Assembly: GCA_964555705.1 (NCBI GenBank)
Contig: CAZKTN010000002.1
Coordinates: forward strand, 71,271-135,270
DNA length: 64,000 nucleotides
Reading direction: 5' to 3'
DNA from: ZLKRG44 sp964555705
Lineage (GTDB): Bacteria; Planctomycetota; Phycisphaerae; Phycisphaerales; SM1A02
Position 1 is the stretch's first letter; each line of letters starts with the position of its first letter. Of the stretch, positions 10,461-19,509 are shown one piece after another. A model generated the notes under the pieces. That model saw only the letters and a list, made by a program, of their open reading frames with translations. It ran no database searches and had not been told where the DNA came from. Made by a program: the position numbers and the translations under genes.

Positions 10461-12170
10461 ATGACCACCATCGGCATCCGAGATCCCCACAGCCTCGCCC
10501 CAGCGGCCGAGGACAACTACATCACGCACACGAAGGGCTTCCTCTCGTGGATCGTGACGCTCGACCACAAGCGCATCGGCGTCATGTACATGGTCGCCGT
10601 GCTGCTGTCGTTCCTGCTCGGCGGCATCTTCGCGCTGCTGCTGCGCACGGAGCTGCTGACGCCGGGCCGCACCTTCGTAGACGCCAACACGTACAACCAG
10701 TTCTTCACCCTGCACGGGGCGATCATGGTGTTCCTGGTGATCATCCCCAGCATCCCGGCCGCGCTCGGCAACTTCGTGCTGCCGATCATGCTCGGCGCGA
10801 AGGACGTCGCCTTCCCTCGCCTGAACCTCTTCAGCTTCTACCTGTGGCTGCTCGGCGCAGGCTGCACGCTGCTGTCGCTGGCGATGGGCGGCTTCGACAC
10901 GGGATGGACCTTCTACACGCCGTACTCCACGACCACCACCACCGGCGGCGTCATCCCTGTCATCGTCGGCGTCTTCATCCTGGGCTTCTCGTCGATCTTC
11001 ACGGGCATGAACTTCATCGTGACCGTGCACGCGCTGCGCCCCAAGGGCATGACGTGGTTCCGCATGCCCCTCTTCCTGTGGGCCCTGTACTCGACGGCCA
11101 TCATCCAGGTGCTGGCGACCCCGGTGCTTGCCATCACGCTCGGCCTGCTCGTGGTCGAGCGGGTGCTCAACGTGGGCATCTTCAACCCCTCCATGGGCGG
11201 CGACCCGGTGCTCTACCAGCACTTCTTCTGGTTCTACAGCCACCCGGCCGTGTACATCATGATCGTGCCTGCGATGGGCATCGTCAGCGAGCTCATCGCC
11301 GTGCACTCGCACCGCCACATCTTCGGCTACCGCTTCATCGCGTTCAGCTCGATCGCGATCGCGATGTTCAGCTTCCTGGTGTGGGGCCACCACATGTTCA
11401 CCTCGGGCCAGAGCGCCCTCATGAACACGATCTTCAGCGCGATCTCCTTCAGCGTGGCGATCCCCTCGGCCGTCAAGGTCTTCAACTGGCTCGCGACGCT
11501 CTACAAGGGCTCGATCAGCCTCAACACCCCGATGCTCTACGCGCTGAGCTTCCTGGTGCTCTTCACGATCGGCGGCCTCACCGGCCTCCACCTGGCGACC
11601 CTGAGCACCGACGTGCACCTGCACGACACGTACTTCGTGGTGGCGCACTTCCACTACGTGATGATGGGCTCGGCGCTGATCGCCATGATCGGCGGGCTCC
11701 ACCACTGGTGGCCCAAGATGACGGGCCGCATGTACAACGAGAAGCTCGGCATGATCGCCTGCACGATCGTGTTCATCGGCTTCAACATGACCTTCTTCAC
11801 GCAGTTCATGCTCGGCAGCCACGGCATGCCGCGCCGCTACTACGACTACCAGCCCGAGTTCCAGGTCTACCACGTCATCTCGACGATCGGCTCGTACATC
11901 ATGGCCGTCGGCTTCCTGATGACTGCCGCGTACCTGGTGCAGAGCCTGATCTCTGGCGCGAAGGCGCCGGCCAACCCATGGGGCGGCCGAAGCCTCGAGT
12001 GGCAGTGCGCATCGCCGCCGCCTCACGACAACTTCAAGGAGCAGCCGCGCGTGGGCGACTGCTACGACTTCTCGATCGTCCGCTGGGACGAGTCGCAGAA
12101 GGGGTACGTGGTCGACCGGAGCCTCGACCCCGACCTCGACGAGAACGCGCCCCACACCGCAAAGGCCTGA
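10461..12170 (+). CDS. coxA: Cytochrome c oxidase subunit I (A2-type heme-copper oxidase)
   Basis: A 569-residue catalytic subunit I with about 12-13 helices. The metal ligands are present: first heme-a ligand in FFTLHGAIM, CuB/active-site His in SHPAVYIM, the HH pair in WGHHMFTSG and the HDTYFVVAHFHYVM segment for heme a3 and heme a. The active-site helix reads WFYSHPAVY, so the Glu of A1 oxidases (GHPEVY) is absent and the Tyr-Ser pair of A2 oxidases such as Thermus caa3 is present. The start has a clear ribosome-binding site (AGGAAGGA). It reduces O2 to water and pumps protons. Confidence 0.95.
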   Translation: MTTIGIRDPHSLAPAAEDNYITHTKGFLSWIVTLDHKRIGVMYMVAVLLSFLLGGIFALLLRTELLTPGRTFVDANTYNQFFTLHGAIMVFLVIIPSIPAALGNFVLPIMLGAKDVAFPRLNLFSFYLWLLGAGCTLLSLAMGGFDTGWTFYTPYSTTTTTGGVIPVIVGVFILGFSSIFTGMNFIVTVHALRPKGMTWFRMPLFLWALYSTAIIQVLATPVLAITLGLLVVERVLNVGIFNPSMGGDPVLYQHFFWFYSHPAVYIMIVPAMGIVSELIAVHSHRHIFGYRFIAFSSIAIAMFSFLVWGHHMFTSGQSALMNTIFSAISFSVAIPSAVKVFNWLATLYKGSISLNTPMLYALSFLVLFTIGGLTGLHLATLSTDVHLHDTYFVVAHFHYVMMGSALIAMIGGLHHWWPKMTGRMYNEKLGMIACTIVFIGFNMTFFTQFMLGSHGMPRRYYDYQPEFQVYHVISTIGSYIMAVGFLMTAAYLVQSLISGAKAPANPWGGRSLEWQCASPPPHDNFKEQPRVGDCYDFSIVRWDESQKGYVVDRSLDPDLDENAPHTAKA

Positions 12171-12173
12171 CCC

Positions 12174-13151
12174 TTGACGCAGATCTCCGCACATTCACCG
12201 CAGCATGGGGCCGCGCACGGCGACCAGTCCCATGGTGGCCATGACGACCACCACGGGCACTCGCAGTACCCGTTCCTCGCGCACCACTTCGCCACGCCCG
12301 CACAGCAGTTCGACAGCGGCAAGCTCGGCATGTGGCTCTTCCTGGCCACCGAGGTGCTCTTCTTCGGGGCGCTTTTCGTGGCCTACGCGGTGCTTCGCGC
12401 GCGCTCGCCGGAGGTGTTCAGCTTCGCGAGCCACTACCTCGACACGATGCTCGGCGGGCTGAACACCTGCGTGCTCATCCTCTCGAGCCTCACGATGGCG
12501 CTCGGCGTGTACTTCGCGCAGCGCGGCAAGAAGACCGCCCTCGTCATCTGCCTGTGGCTGACGATGGCTGGCGCCGCTGGCTTCCTCGTGATCAAGTACT
12601 TCGAGTACGAGCACAAGATCCACGCGAACCTCGTGTGGGGACCTCGCTTCTACATCCCGCCGGCGGACGCCGCGGGCAAGGAGGAGGCGATCCTGCTGTC
12701 AAAGGCGCCTGAGCCTGCGCCCGCTGCAGTGCCTGCGCCTGCGGCGGCCGCAGCCCCTGCAGTGCCCATGATCGGCGCGCTCCCCGCGGCTGACGCGTCG
12801 GCGATCGCACCCGCGTCCGTGGGCCCGTCGGGCCTGAAGATGGCCGCTGTGGATCCTGCGCTCGCCGCACCTGCCGAGCCCGCGGGCACCGAGTCGGAGA
12901 GCCTGCACCTCGAGGACGCCTCCATGCCGCCCGGCGTGCACCAGTTCTTCGCCATCTACTACGCGATGACCGGCCTGCACGGCGTGCACGTGGTGATCGG
13001 CATGGTCGTGATCGGCTGGCTCATCATCCGCGCCTCTCGCGGCGAGTTCACCTCCGCCTACTACACCCCCGTCGACCTGGGCGGCCTCTACTGGCACATC
13101 GTCGACCTCGTGTGGATCTTCCTCTTCCCGCTCTTCTACCTGATCCACTGA
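12174..13151 (+). CDS. coxC: Cytochrome c oxidase subunit III with Ala/Pro-rich insertion
   Basis: A 325-residue subunit III. The start is most likely TTG 12174, only 3 bases after the coxA stop, with AAAGG about 8 bases before it; the next in-frame Met lies inside the first helix. The N-terminus is His-rich (HGGHDDHHGHSQ). The helices are typical (KLGMWLFLATEVLFFGALF; final helix WHIVDLVWIFLFPLFYL), but between the fourth helix and the conserved GVHQFFAIYYAMTGLHGVHV region there is a low-complexity Ala/Pro-rich insertion of about 80 residues (roughly 175-250) not found in ordinary CoxC. Confidence 0.92.
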   Translation: MTQISAHSPQHGAAHGDQSHGGHDDHHGHSQYPFLAHHFATPAQQFDSGKLGMWLFLATEVLFFGALFVAYAVLRARSPEVFSFASHYLDTMLGGLNTCVLILSSLTMALGVYFAQRGKKTALVICLWLTMAGAAGFLVIKYFEYEHKIHANLVWGPRFYIPPADAAGKEEAILLSKAPEPAPAAVPAPAAAAAPAVPMIGALPAADASAIAPASVGPSGLKMAAVDPALAAPAEPAGTESESLHLEDASMPPGVHQFFAIYYAMTGLHGVHVVIGMVVIGWLIIRASRGEFTSAYYTPVDLGGLYWHIVDLVWIFLFPLFYLIH

Positions 13152-13171
13152 CCTGGTCCCCCCAACTCCAC

Positions 13172-13597
13172 ATGGCACACAACGCTCACTCCACGGCAGG
13201 CCACGGCAGCCACGACGACCACCCGCTCGTCGGGCACCTGGTGCCTGTCTCCACGCTGGTGTCAACGGCGCTCGCGCTGCTGGTGCTCACGATCATCACG
13301 GTCGCCGTGCGCTACATCGACGTCGGCGAGTTCAACATCTGGATCGCCATCGGCATTGCGGTCGTGAAGGCCACCCTCGTGGCGCTCTTCTTCATGCACC
13401 TGCGGTGGGACCGTCCCTTCAACCTGCTCATCTTCGTGGGCTGCATCGCCTTCGTCGTGCTGATGATGGTCTTCTGCATCATGGACACCTCGCAGTACCG
13501 CAAGGATCTCTACACCGGCAACCCGTCGGCGGCGCAGGAGACGCTCGAGAAGTACGCGCCCGGCGCGCCTGTCGCGCGCTTCAAGTCAGACGGCTGA
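13172..13597 (+). CDS. Cytochrome c oxidase subunit IV (CoxD/CyoD-like)
   Basis: A small membrane protein of 141 residues with a His-rich N-terminus (MAHNAHSTAGHGSHDDH) and three hydrophobic helices. The conserved core IAVVKATLVALFFMHLRWD is diagnostic of the prokaryotic cytochrome c oxidase subunit IV family (caa3 CtaF/CyoD type), which stabilises subunits I and III. ATG 13172 follows coxC by 20 bases. The C-terminal 35 residues are a soluble tail. Confidence 0.88.
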   Translation: MAHNAHSTAGHGSHDDHPLVGHLVPVSTLVSTALALLVLTIITVAVRYIDVGEFNIWIAIGIAVVKATLVALFFMHLRWDRPFNLLIFVGCIAFVVLMMVFCIMDTSQYRKDLYTGNPSAAQETLEKYAPGAPVARFKSDG

Positions 13598-13637
13598 TGC
13601 GCATGCCACGCATGGCCGCAGCGGCAGTGGATGCGCC

Positions 13638-14291
13638 ATGCCCCTGACGGCTGGCTGGCTCGCAGGACGGGATCCATTCACGGACGACTCGGCACGAGCC
13701 CGCGCCGCGCGCGCGGGGATGTGGCTCTTCATCCTTGTGGTGGCGATCGTCTTCGTGTCGATGCTGCTGGGCTACCTGGTCGTCCGAATCGATCCTGACC
13801 CTGACGTGCCGTGGAAGGGTGCACGCACACCGGGCCTTCCGCTGACGCTGCTCGTGAGCACGCTGGCGCTCGTTGCCTCAAGCGTCACGCACCAGTGGGC
13901 GCTTGCGGCCGCGCGCGAGACCGGCGGTGTGCGCGTATGGCGATGGATGGTGGTGACGTGCCTGCTTGCCGCCGTATTCCTGGTGACGCAGGGCCAGGCC
14001 TGGGTGCAGATGTGGCAGGGGCTTCCGGTGCCTCCGCCGGACCTCCCGCCCGAGCCAGGCGACCCGCTGCTGCCGGACCTCTTCAGCTGGACGTTCTTCG
14101 TGCTGACGGGCCTTCACGCCGCGCACGTGATCGGGGGCTGCGTGGGGCTAGGTGTCGTCACTGCGCGCGCGCGCACCAACGGCTACGGCCCCGGCCACTC
14201 CAACGGCGTGCTGCTGAGCGCCATGTACTGGCACTCGCTCGACGCAATCTGGATCGTCACCTACCTGACGCTCTGGCTCGGCGCGCGGTAG
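13638..14291 (+). CDS. Second subunit III-like (CoxC family) membrane protein
   Basis: A 217-residue membrane protein of the heme-copper oxidase subunit III family, separate from the coxC two genes upstream. The helices include MWLFILVVAIVFVSMLLGYL and the C-terminal GLHAAHVIGGCVGLG and SLDAIWIVTYLTLWLG, which mirror the GLHGVHVVIG and WHIVDLVWIF segments of CoxC. It could be an additional or alternative subunit III, or an assembly protein. It is the last gene of the respiratory operon and meets the minus-strand DUF3179 gene tail to tail only 16 bases later. Confidence 0.82.
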   Translation: MPLTAGWLAGRDPFTDDSARARAARAGMWLFILVVAIVFVSMLLGYLVVRIDPDPDVPWKGARTPGLPLTLLVSTLALVASSVTHQWALAAARETGGVRVWRWMVVTCLLAAVFLVTQGQAWVQMWQGLPVPPPDLPPEPGDPLLPDLFSWTFFVLTGLHAAHVIGGCVGLGVVTARARTNGYGPGHSNGVLLSAMYWHSLDAIWIVTYLTLWLGAR

Positions 14292-14307
14292 GGGTCAGCG
14301 CTGGGCG

Positions 14308-15465
14308 TCACTGGGCCGCGGGTGCAGCGGCTGCAGGCGCCCCTCCCGGGGTGGCCGGCTCGCGGGAAGGCGCCGGGTGGAATGCATCCCACGCGAACCA
14401 GCGGCAGGGGATCACCACCGGATTGGGGGGCGGCGATACGACCACTGCTCCATGCTCAGGCACTCCGCGCCAGGTGATCGGCGCGCCAAAGCCGGATGTC
14501 TCCGCAAGGCCTGTAGGCGGAAGGCAGAGCCTCACGATCTCCGGCAGCGGCACCACGACCCAGTCGTCCGCCCGGCGCACGGCCATCACGTAGGTCATCG
14601 GCGGCAGCACCTGGTCGAAGAGCGCACCAGTGCGCACCGAGACTTCGCCGATCGGCTTTGTGCGCTCGCTCGGCGCAGGCTCGAGCGTCACCACGGGGAA
14701 CTCCACGCGGCCGTCGCGCCAGTAGCGCTCGTAGCTCGTCGACTTCATGCGGCGCTCGTCGCTCTCGGCGGGCATCACGACCTCAGTCTCGGGATGCGTC
14801 ATCAGCCACGATCCCCAGTTGCTCACGCTGACGCCGGGGACCAGCTCCAGCGGAGTGCCCGCCTCGGGGCCCGCCACCGCGCGGAACGCGAGCTGCGACC
14901 ACAGGCTCGGCACATGGCCCTCGCCACCGCGGTCGTAGTACAGCGTGTTGGAGTTGTAGAGCAGCCCACTGACGCCGAGCGACATCACGCGGTCCCCGAC
15001 GCGTCGGTCGAAGACAACCGCGCTGTCGGTGAGCGGGCTGTAGGTCACGGCGATCGGGATGCCAGCGACCTCGTCGTTGCATACCTCATGCACGTTCATC
15101 AGCCGGAGCGGGTACGCCCGCGCCACGCCGCCCATGAAGACCCCGATGACGCGGTCGCCGGAGACCACATACTTGCCGCGGCGCTTGGCGTTGTGCTCGA
15201 CCATCGCCGAGCCGCGCATCACCGCGGGCGAATCGAGCGGCGCCAGGAAGTCGCGCGGGTTCCCGCTTGCCGCCAGCCCCTCGCGAGGGAGGATGAGCCC
15301 TGACAGGTCAAACCCGTATGTCGACGGGTCACGCCCGTCTCCTACGGGGCGCACGCCGCTGAGCGGTCCGACGAGCGCGAATCCGAGCACTGCGAGCGTG
15401 GCGAGCACAGCACCCGCAACGACCCATCCGCCCGCGCGCCAAGTAAGCCTGGTCTGTGCGCTCAT
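14308..15465 (-). CDS. DUF3179 domain-containing membrane-anchored protein
   Basis: A 385-residue protein with one N-terminal transmembrane helix (about residues 12-34) and a large extracytoplasmic domain matching DUF3179. Its characteristic segments are GVFMGGVARAYPLRLMNVHEVCND, VTYSPLTDSAVVFDR and SGLLYNSNTLYYDR. The family has no firmly established function. Its ATG overlaps the ctaB stop (ATGA), so it is translationally coupled to heme O synthase, and it faces the oxidase operon; a role in oxidase biogenesis or redox maintenance is only an inference. The C-terminal 35 residues are Ala/Pro-rich. Confidence 0.85.
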   Translation of the reverse strand: MSAQTRLTWRAGGWVVAGAVLATLAVLGFALVGPLSGVRPVGDGRDPSTYGFDLSGLILPREGLAASGNPRDFLAPLDSPAVMRGSAMVEHNAKRRGKYVVSGDRVIGVFMGGVARAYPLRLMNVHEVCNDEVAGIPIAVTYSPLTDSAVVFDRRVGDRVMSLGVSGLLYNSNTLYYDRGGEGHVPSLWSQLAFRAVAGPEAGTPLELVPGVSVSNWGSWLMTHPETEVVMPAESDERRMKSTSYERYWRDGRVEFPVVTLEPAPSERTKPIGEVSVRTGALFDQVLPPMTYVMAVRRADDWVVVPLPEIVRLCLPPTGLAETSGFGAPITWRGVPEHGAVVVSPPPNPVVIPCRWFAWDAFHPAPSREPATPGGAPAAAAPAAQ

Positions 15466-16717
15466 CGCGCGCCGCTCCGGGCGCCGCTGGCGGAGCCGCC
15501 CGTTGCACGGCCGCCCGTGCCGTCGGAATCGCCACCGGCACCTCGATCAGGATCCTGCGCAACCGTCGCTCCCGCGCGCACCGCCACGCGCGGGTCCACA
15601 GGCCCCCGGTCGATCACCATGACGGTGAGCAGGAGAGGCAGGTAGATGATGCTCGCGANNNNNNNNNNNNNNNNNNNNNNNNNNNNNNNNNNNNNNNNNN
15701 NNNNNNNNNNNNNNNNNNNNNNNNNNNNNNNNNNNNNNNNNNNNNNNNNNNNNNNNNNCCCCGGTCGATCACCATGACGGTGAGCAGGAGAGGCAGGTAG
15801 ATGATGCTCGCGAGGAACACGCGACGCGCGCCAGGCCTGTCGCGGCGCCTCCAGAACGCTGCGCCGAGAATGCTCGCGGCGACCCCCAGGAACACCGCAG
15901 TGCCCGCGTACCACCAGCCGGCCGTGCCTGTGAGCGTGATCATCAGCGACACCGGCACCAGCAGCAGCGATGTCAGCAGCACCGTCTGGCCTGTGGCGTC
16001 GCCGCGCGCATCCACCACCGGCAGCATGGCGAAGCCGCCTCGGGCGTAGTCCTCGCGGTAGAGCCATGCGAGCGACATGAAGTGGGGGAGCTGCCACACG
16101 AAGAGCAGCGCACCGAGCGCCCACGCGCCGGGCCCAAGCGATCCTGACGCCGCTGCCCAACCCAGCATCGGCGGCACCGCACCGCACACGGCACCGACGA
16201 TCGTGTTCAGCGTGGTGCGCGGCTTCAGCGGCGTGTAGACGAGCACGTAGAGCAGGATGTTCGCGAGGCCGAGCGCTGCAGCCAGCGGATTCGCGTGCAC
16301 CGCGAGGACCGCGAAGCCGCCGAAGGCGCTCACTGTTCCGGACACGAAGACCTGCAGGCTGCCCACGCGGCCGCGGGGCAGGGGACGCGTGCGGGTGCGC
16401 TCCATCAGCGCGTCGCGTTGGCGCTCCATGAGCTGGTTCAGCATGCTCGCGCTTGCGGCGCACAGCGCGGTGCCAAGCATCGTCCACCCAAAGCGCGCCC
16501 AGTCGCCGCGTGCGGGCACCGCGCACGCGAAGCCGACGGCTGCCGTAGCCAGCACCAGCGCATTCAGCCTCACCTTCGTGAGCTGCGCATACACGTCGAT
16601 GATGCCATCGCGGACCTGGCGCGACGCATCGCGCATGGGCGCGTCGCTCACAGGCTCATCGCGCGCGGGCACGCCGCGCGTTGGCGCATCTTCGGCAGGG
16701 GTTGAGGCCACATCCAT
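15462..16717 (-). CDS. ctaB: Protoheme IX farnesyltransferase (heme O synthase), interrupted by an assembly gap
   Basis: A UbiA-family prenyltransferase that converts heme B to heme O, the first step of heme A synthesis for the oxidase. The first Asp-rich region lies in NQLMERQRDALMERTRTRPLPRG and the protein has about nine hydrophobic helices. The coding sequence crosses the N run at 15659-15758. The 55 bases on each side are identical, and removing one copy plus the 100 N (155 bases) joins the two frames into one protein of about 366 residues ending at 15462. The apparent frameshift is therefore an assembly artefact. The start is ATG at 16717; a longer frame would run into the divergent ctaA. 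The first 30 residues are a polar extension. Confidence 0.9.
15659..15758. other. Assembly gap (100 N) with duplicated 55-base flanks, inside ctaB
   Basis: Exactly 100 N. Bases 15604-15658 and 15759-15813 are identical over 55 positions, so the true sequence almost certainly contains one copy and no gap. Counting both copies shifts the ctaB frame by 155 bases (not divisible by 3). Confidence 0.97.
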
Positions 16718-16741
16718 CGAGGTCGTATCCAAGTGGAGGCG

Positions 16742-16747
16742 TACTAT
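16742..16747 (+). promoter_or_regulatory. Candidate -10 element for ctaA (leaderless start)
   Basis: TACTAT lies 9 bases before the ctaA ATG, in the 39-base gap between divergent ctaB and ctaA. No Shine-Dalgarno sequence stands at the usual distance, so transcription probably begins only a few bases before the ATG. No convincing -35 hexamer is visible. Confidence 0.5.
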
Positions 16748-16756
16748 AGGTCGATC

Positions 16757-18154
16757 ATGCACGAATCACCGATCCATGCAGGCGCTCGGCGCACCGGACT
16801 TGTGGGCGCTCTGGGCTTCGCCACCGCGGTCTCGATGTGGGCCATCGCGTACTTCAGCCTGATGTCACCCGGGCTCGTTGCAGGCGAGATCCTCTTCGGG
16901 ATGCTCTTCCTCGCTGTGGGCGCCGGAGGGTTCGTTGCTGGGCGACTTCGGGTCGCGGGCGGGTCGGGCGCGAGGGCCGGACTGATGGTCGCGCTTGTCG
17001 CGGCGACCGTGAACCTGCTGCTGGTGGGCAGCCTCTTCGGCAAGGGCACTGACGACTCGATCTTCCGCCAGCTCATGGTCTGGGTCGGCGGGCTCTACGC
17101 GGCGAGCGCGGTCTGCGGAACGATTGGCGGTGCGATCGGCGGACGCTCGCCAGCAGTCGCACTGCGCATGGCGCCGACGTCTCTCTTCGCATGGGTCGCC
17201 GCTGCGACCGTGTTCCTGCTGCTCATCACCGGTGGCATCGTCACAGGGCAGGAGGCCGGCCTCGCGGTGCCGGACTGGCCGAACTCGTTCGGCCACAACA
17301 TGTTCCTCTACCCGCTCTCCGAGATGAAGGAGGGCATCTACTTCGAGCACGCGCACCGGCTGTACGGCACGCTCGTGGGGCTCACGTCGATTGCGCTGCT
17401 CGTTCAGGTGCTCCGCACCGAGTCGCGCGAGTGGGTACGCGCGTTCATGACTGCGCTCTTCATCGCGGTCTGCATTCAGGGGCTCATGGGGGCGCTCCGC
17501 GTGACGGGCACCTTCACGCTGTCGCAGGATCCTGCGGAACTCGCGCCGAGCGTCGGCTACGGCGTCATTCACGGCGTCTTCGGCCAGCTCGTGTTCGCCG
17601 GGTTCTGCGTGCTTGCAGCGGCCACCAGCACGGCGTGGCGCACGGGCGCGCCTGCGCGCGGCGACGACTCGCTCGCGAGCGGCCGCAGCGCATCGCAGGT
17701 GGCCTTCGCGGTCCTGCTGCTCCAGCTCATCAGTGGCGCGCTCTACCGCCACTTCCAGCTGCCAAGCGGCACCGACGCTCCGCCCTCGAACCCCGCGTGG
17801 GCGATGCACCTTCACCTCACGTGGTCGGTGATCGCGTTCGCGGCCATGATCTGGCTCGGCATCCGGGCGATGAAGGCGCCGTCGGAGTGCACCCCGCTGC
17901 GCTCGCTCGGCAGGGGCATCCACGCAGTCGTCACGGTGCAGATGCTGCTGGGCATCGTGGCCCTCGTCTACGTGCTGCTGCGCAAGAGCGCTGCGATCCC
18001 ACCCATGGAGGTGCTCTTCACCACCGCGCACCAGGCCAACGGCGCGCTTCTCGTGGGCCTCTCGGCGCTGACGGTCGCGTGGTTCCGCAGGTGGGCCGCT
18101 CAGTCGGTGCCTGCGACCGGCTTGATGGCTTCCTCGAGCGCGAGCAGGGCGTAG
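16757..18154 (+). CDS. ctaA: Heme A synthase (COX15/CtaA) with N-terminal four-helix extension
   Basis: A 465-residue membrane protein that oxidises heme O to heme A for the caa3 oxidase. The CtaA core begins near residue 150 (LLLITGGIVTGQEAGLAVPDWPNSFG) and carries the conserved His motif EHAHRLYGTLVGL and later HGVFGQL, HLHLTWS and TTAHQANG segments. Before it are about 140 residues with four hydrophobic helices (about 17-38, 42-62, 75-95, 108-130) not found in ordinary CtaA. It is divergent from ctaB and 2.5 kb from the oxidase operon. Its last 55 bases overlap the 3' end of the following minus-strand gene. Confidence 0.88.
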   Translation: MHESPIHAGARRTGLVGALGFATAVSMWAIAYFSLMSPGLVAGEILFGMLFLAVGAGGFVAGRLRVAGGSGARAGLMVALVAATVNLLLVGSLFGKGTDDSIFRQLMVWVGGLYAASAVCGTIGGAIGGRSPAVALRMAPTSLFAWVAAATVFLLLITGGIVTGQEAGLAVPDWPNSFGHNMFLYPLSEMKEGIYFEHAHRLYGTLVGLTSIALLVQVLRTESREWVRAFMTALFIAVCIQGLMGALRVTGTFTLSQDPAELAPSVGYGVIHGVFGQLVFAGFCVLAAATSTAWRTGAPARGDDSLASGRSASQVAFAVLLLQLISGALYRHFQLPSGTDAPPSNPAWAMHLHLTWSVIAFAAMIWLGIRAMKAPSECTPLRSLGRGIHAVVTVQMLLGIVALVYVLLRKSAAIPPMEVLFTTAHQANGALLVGLSALTVAWFRRWAAQSVPATGLMASSSASRA

Positions 18155-19473
18155 GCGGTCGCAAGCTCAGGGCGCGACTCCTCCCATCGCGCCACGTCGT
18201 TGCGCCACGAGCCGTCAGGGCGCTGCGCGCGCACGAGCGTGTCAATGAGCTCGTCGCGCCAGTTGTGCGCGTTGCCGCTTGAGTCGGTGATCTGCGCCAG
18301 GCGCGTCGCATTGAGCGCGCGCGACTGCGCGTGCAGGTAGTAGAGCCAGCCCTGCTTGCCCAAGCCCGGGTTCTGCTCGAAGGTCCAGTGCAGCCTGATC
18401 CACCCAAGCGCAGCCTTCACGCGCTGGTCATCCGGCGAGAGCCCCGCATAGAGCAGGCTCTTGAGTCCCGCGTAGGTCATCGACCCGTAGCTGCGCAGGC
18501 TCCGAGGCTGGCCGTCCGGGATCAGCTCGCCGAATCGGCCCTCTCCGGCATCCTCGCTCGCAAAGCTCTCGCCGCCGTTCGCGGGCGTGTACACGAATCC
18601 CCCATCGTTCGAGCCCTTCTGAGCCCACTCTGCGGGGTTGGTCGACTTCAGGTTCTGCGTGCGCGTCACGAAGAGCATCGCGCGCTGCACCGCCGGGTCG
18701 TCAGGCGACACTCGCGCATCGTGCAGCGCATCGAGCATCATCTGCGTGTTGGAGAGGTCGGGCCTTCCGCGCGAACCGTATCCGCTGCCGCCGTACCAGT
18801 CCTTCTCGCGCGGCACCGACTCGCCCTCGTCCCACTGCGTGGTGCGGAGCCACTCGACGCTCTCCTGGATCAGCAGCGCATCCTCGGGCCGGTCGCACGC
18901 CGCGAGCGCGCTCACCACTGCGCTCGCCACGTAGTTGCCGACCCCGTTCGATGAGGGATCGGGCTCGAGCTTGCCCTCAGGTCCGCGCATCCGCACGCGG
19001 ATGAAGTCCACGGCGCGCCGTGCGATCGGGTCGCTTGCGGGTCCAGCGCCGGCCTGCGCGAATGCCTTGAGGCAGAGTGCGGTGACTGCGGTCGCGGTTG
19101 CAGGCGACGGCATGCGCTGGTCTGTGCCTGCCGCAGGCTCGCGCAGCATCCACGCACCGGTGGTCGACTGCGCAGACCGCAGGTAGGCCAGGCCCTTCGC
19201 GATCGCCTCTCGCGCCTGCGCGAAACGCTCAGGCGAGCAGGGCACCTGCTCCGCACGCTCGGCAATGCGCGACACCACAGGCAGCGGCGGCGCCGGCACA
19301 GCCTTTGCCGTCGGAGGGGAGGCCGCGGCTGGCTGATGCGCAACAGGCTCCACTGGAGCAGATGATGCTGCCGGTGCGCCCTTCGTGCCTTGATCCCGGG
19401 CACTCGCCATGGATGGCGGTGCGATCAGGCCGAGGAAAGTCACGGCGCAGAGGCTGATGATGGCAGTGCGCAT
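18100..19473 (-). CDS. Secreted prenyltransferase/squalene-cyclase-like repeat protein
   Basis: A 457-residue exported protein: a signal peptide (residues 1-25), an Ala/Pro-rich linker to about 70, then an alpha/alpha-barrel-like repeat region with several QW/PTase-type repeats (STTGAWML, SNDGGFVYTP, RPDGSWRND). This repeat family includes squalene-hopene cyclases and prenyltransferase beta subunits, but many planctomycete members are secreted and lack cyclase catalytic motifs. I see no DxDD motif, so cyclase activity is unlikely. It may be a binding or scaffold protein. Tail-to-tail overlap with ctaA; divergent from the next gene by 36 bases. Confidence 0.8.
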   Translation of the reverse strand: MRTAIISLCAVTFLGLIAPPSMASARDQGTKGAPAASSAPVEPVAHQPAAASPPTAKAVPAPPLPVVSRIAERAEQVPCSPERFAQAREAIAKGLAYLRSAQSTTGAWMLREPAAGTDQRMPSPATATAVTALCLKAFAQAGAGPASDPIARRAVDFIRVRMRGPEGKLEPDPSSNGVGNYVASAVVSALAACDRPEDALLIQESVEWLRTTQWDEGESVPREKDWYGGSGYGSRGRPDLSNTQMMLDALHDARVSPDDPAVQRAMLFVTRTQNLKSTNPAEWAQKGSNDGGFVYTPANGGESFASEDAGEGRFGELIPDGQPRSLRSYGSMTYAGLKSLLYAGLSPDDQRVKAALGWIRLHWTFEQNPGLGKQGWLYYLHAQSRALNATRLAQITDSSGNAHNWRDELIDTLVRAQRPDGSWRNDVARWEESRPELATAYALLALEEAIKPVAGTD

Positions 19474-19479
19474 CGCAGC

Positions 19480-19485
19480 AGCGTA
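19480..19485 (-). promoter_or_regulatory. Candidate -10 element for the repeat-protein gene
   Basis: On the minus strand this reads TACGCT, 6 bases before the ATG at 19473. On the plus strand TAGCCT (19497-19502) lies 7 bases before the ATG at 19510, so two near-leaderless divergent promoters appear to share a 36-base spacer. Confidence 0.4.
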
Positions 19486-19509
19486 GTGCAGCGTGCTAGC
19501 CTTTCAGCG

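Noticed and set aside
10374..12194. 606-codon open frame on the minus strand opposite coxA
   Set aside because: Same reason: it mirrors coxA and is an Arg/His/Asp-rich artefact of third-position GC.
18100..19473. Squalene-hopene cyclase
   Set aside because: It has QW/PTase-like repeats, but no DxDD catalytic motif is visible and it has a cleavable signal peptide, so only the repeat family can be claimed.
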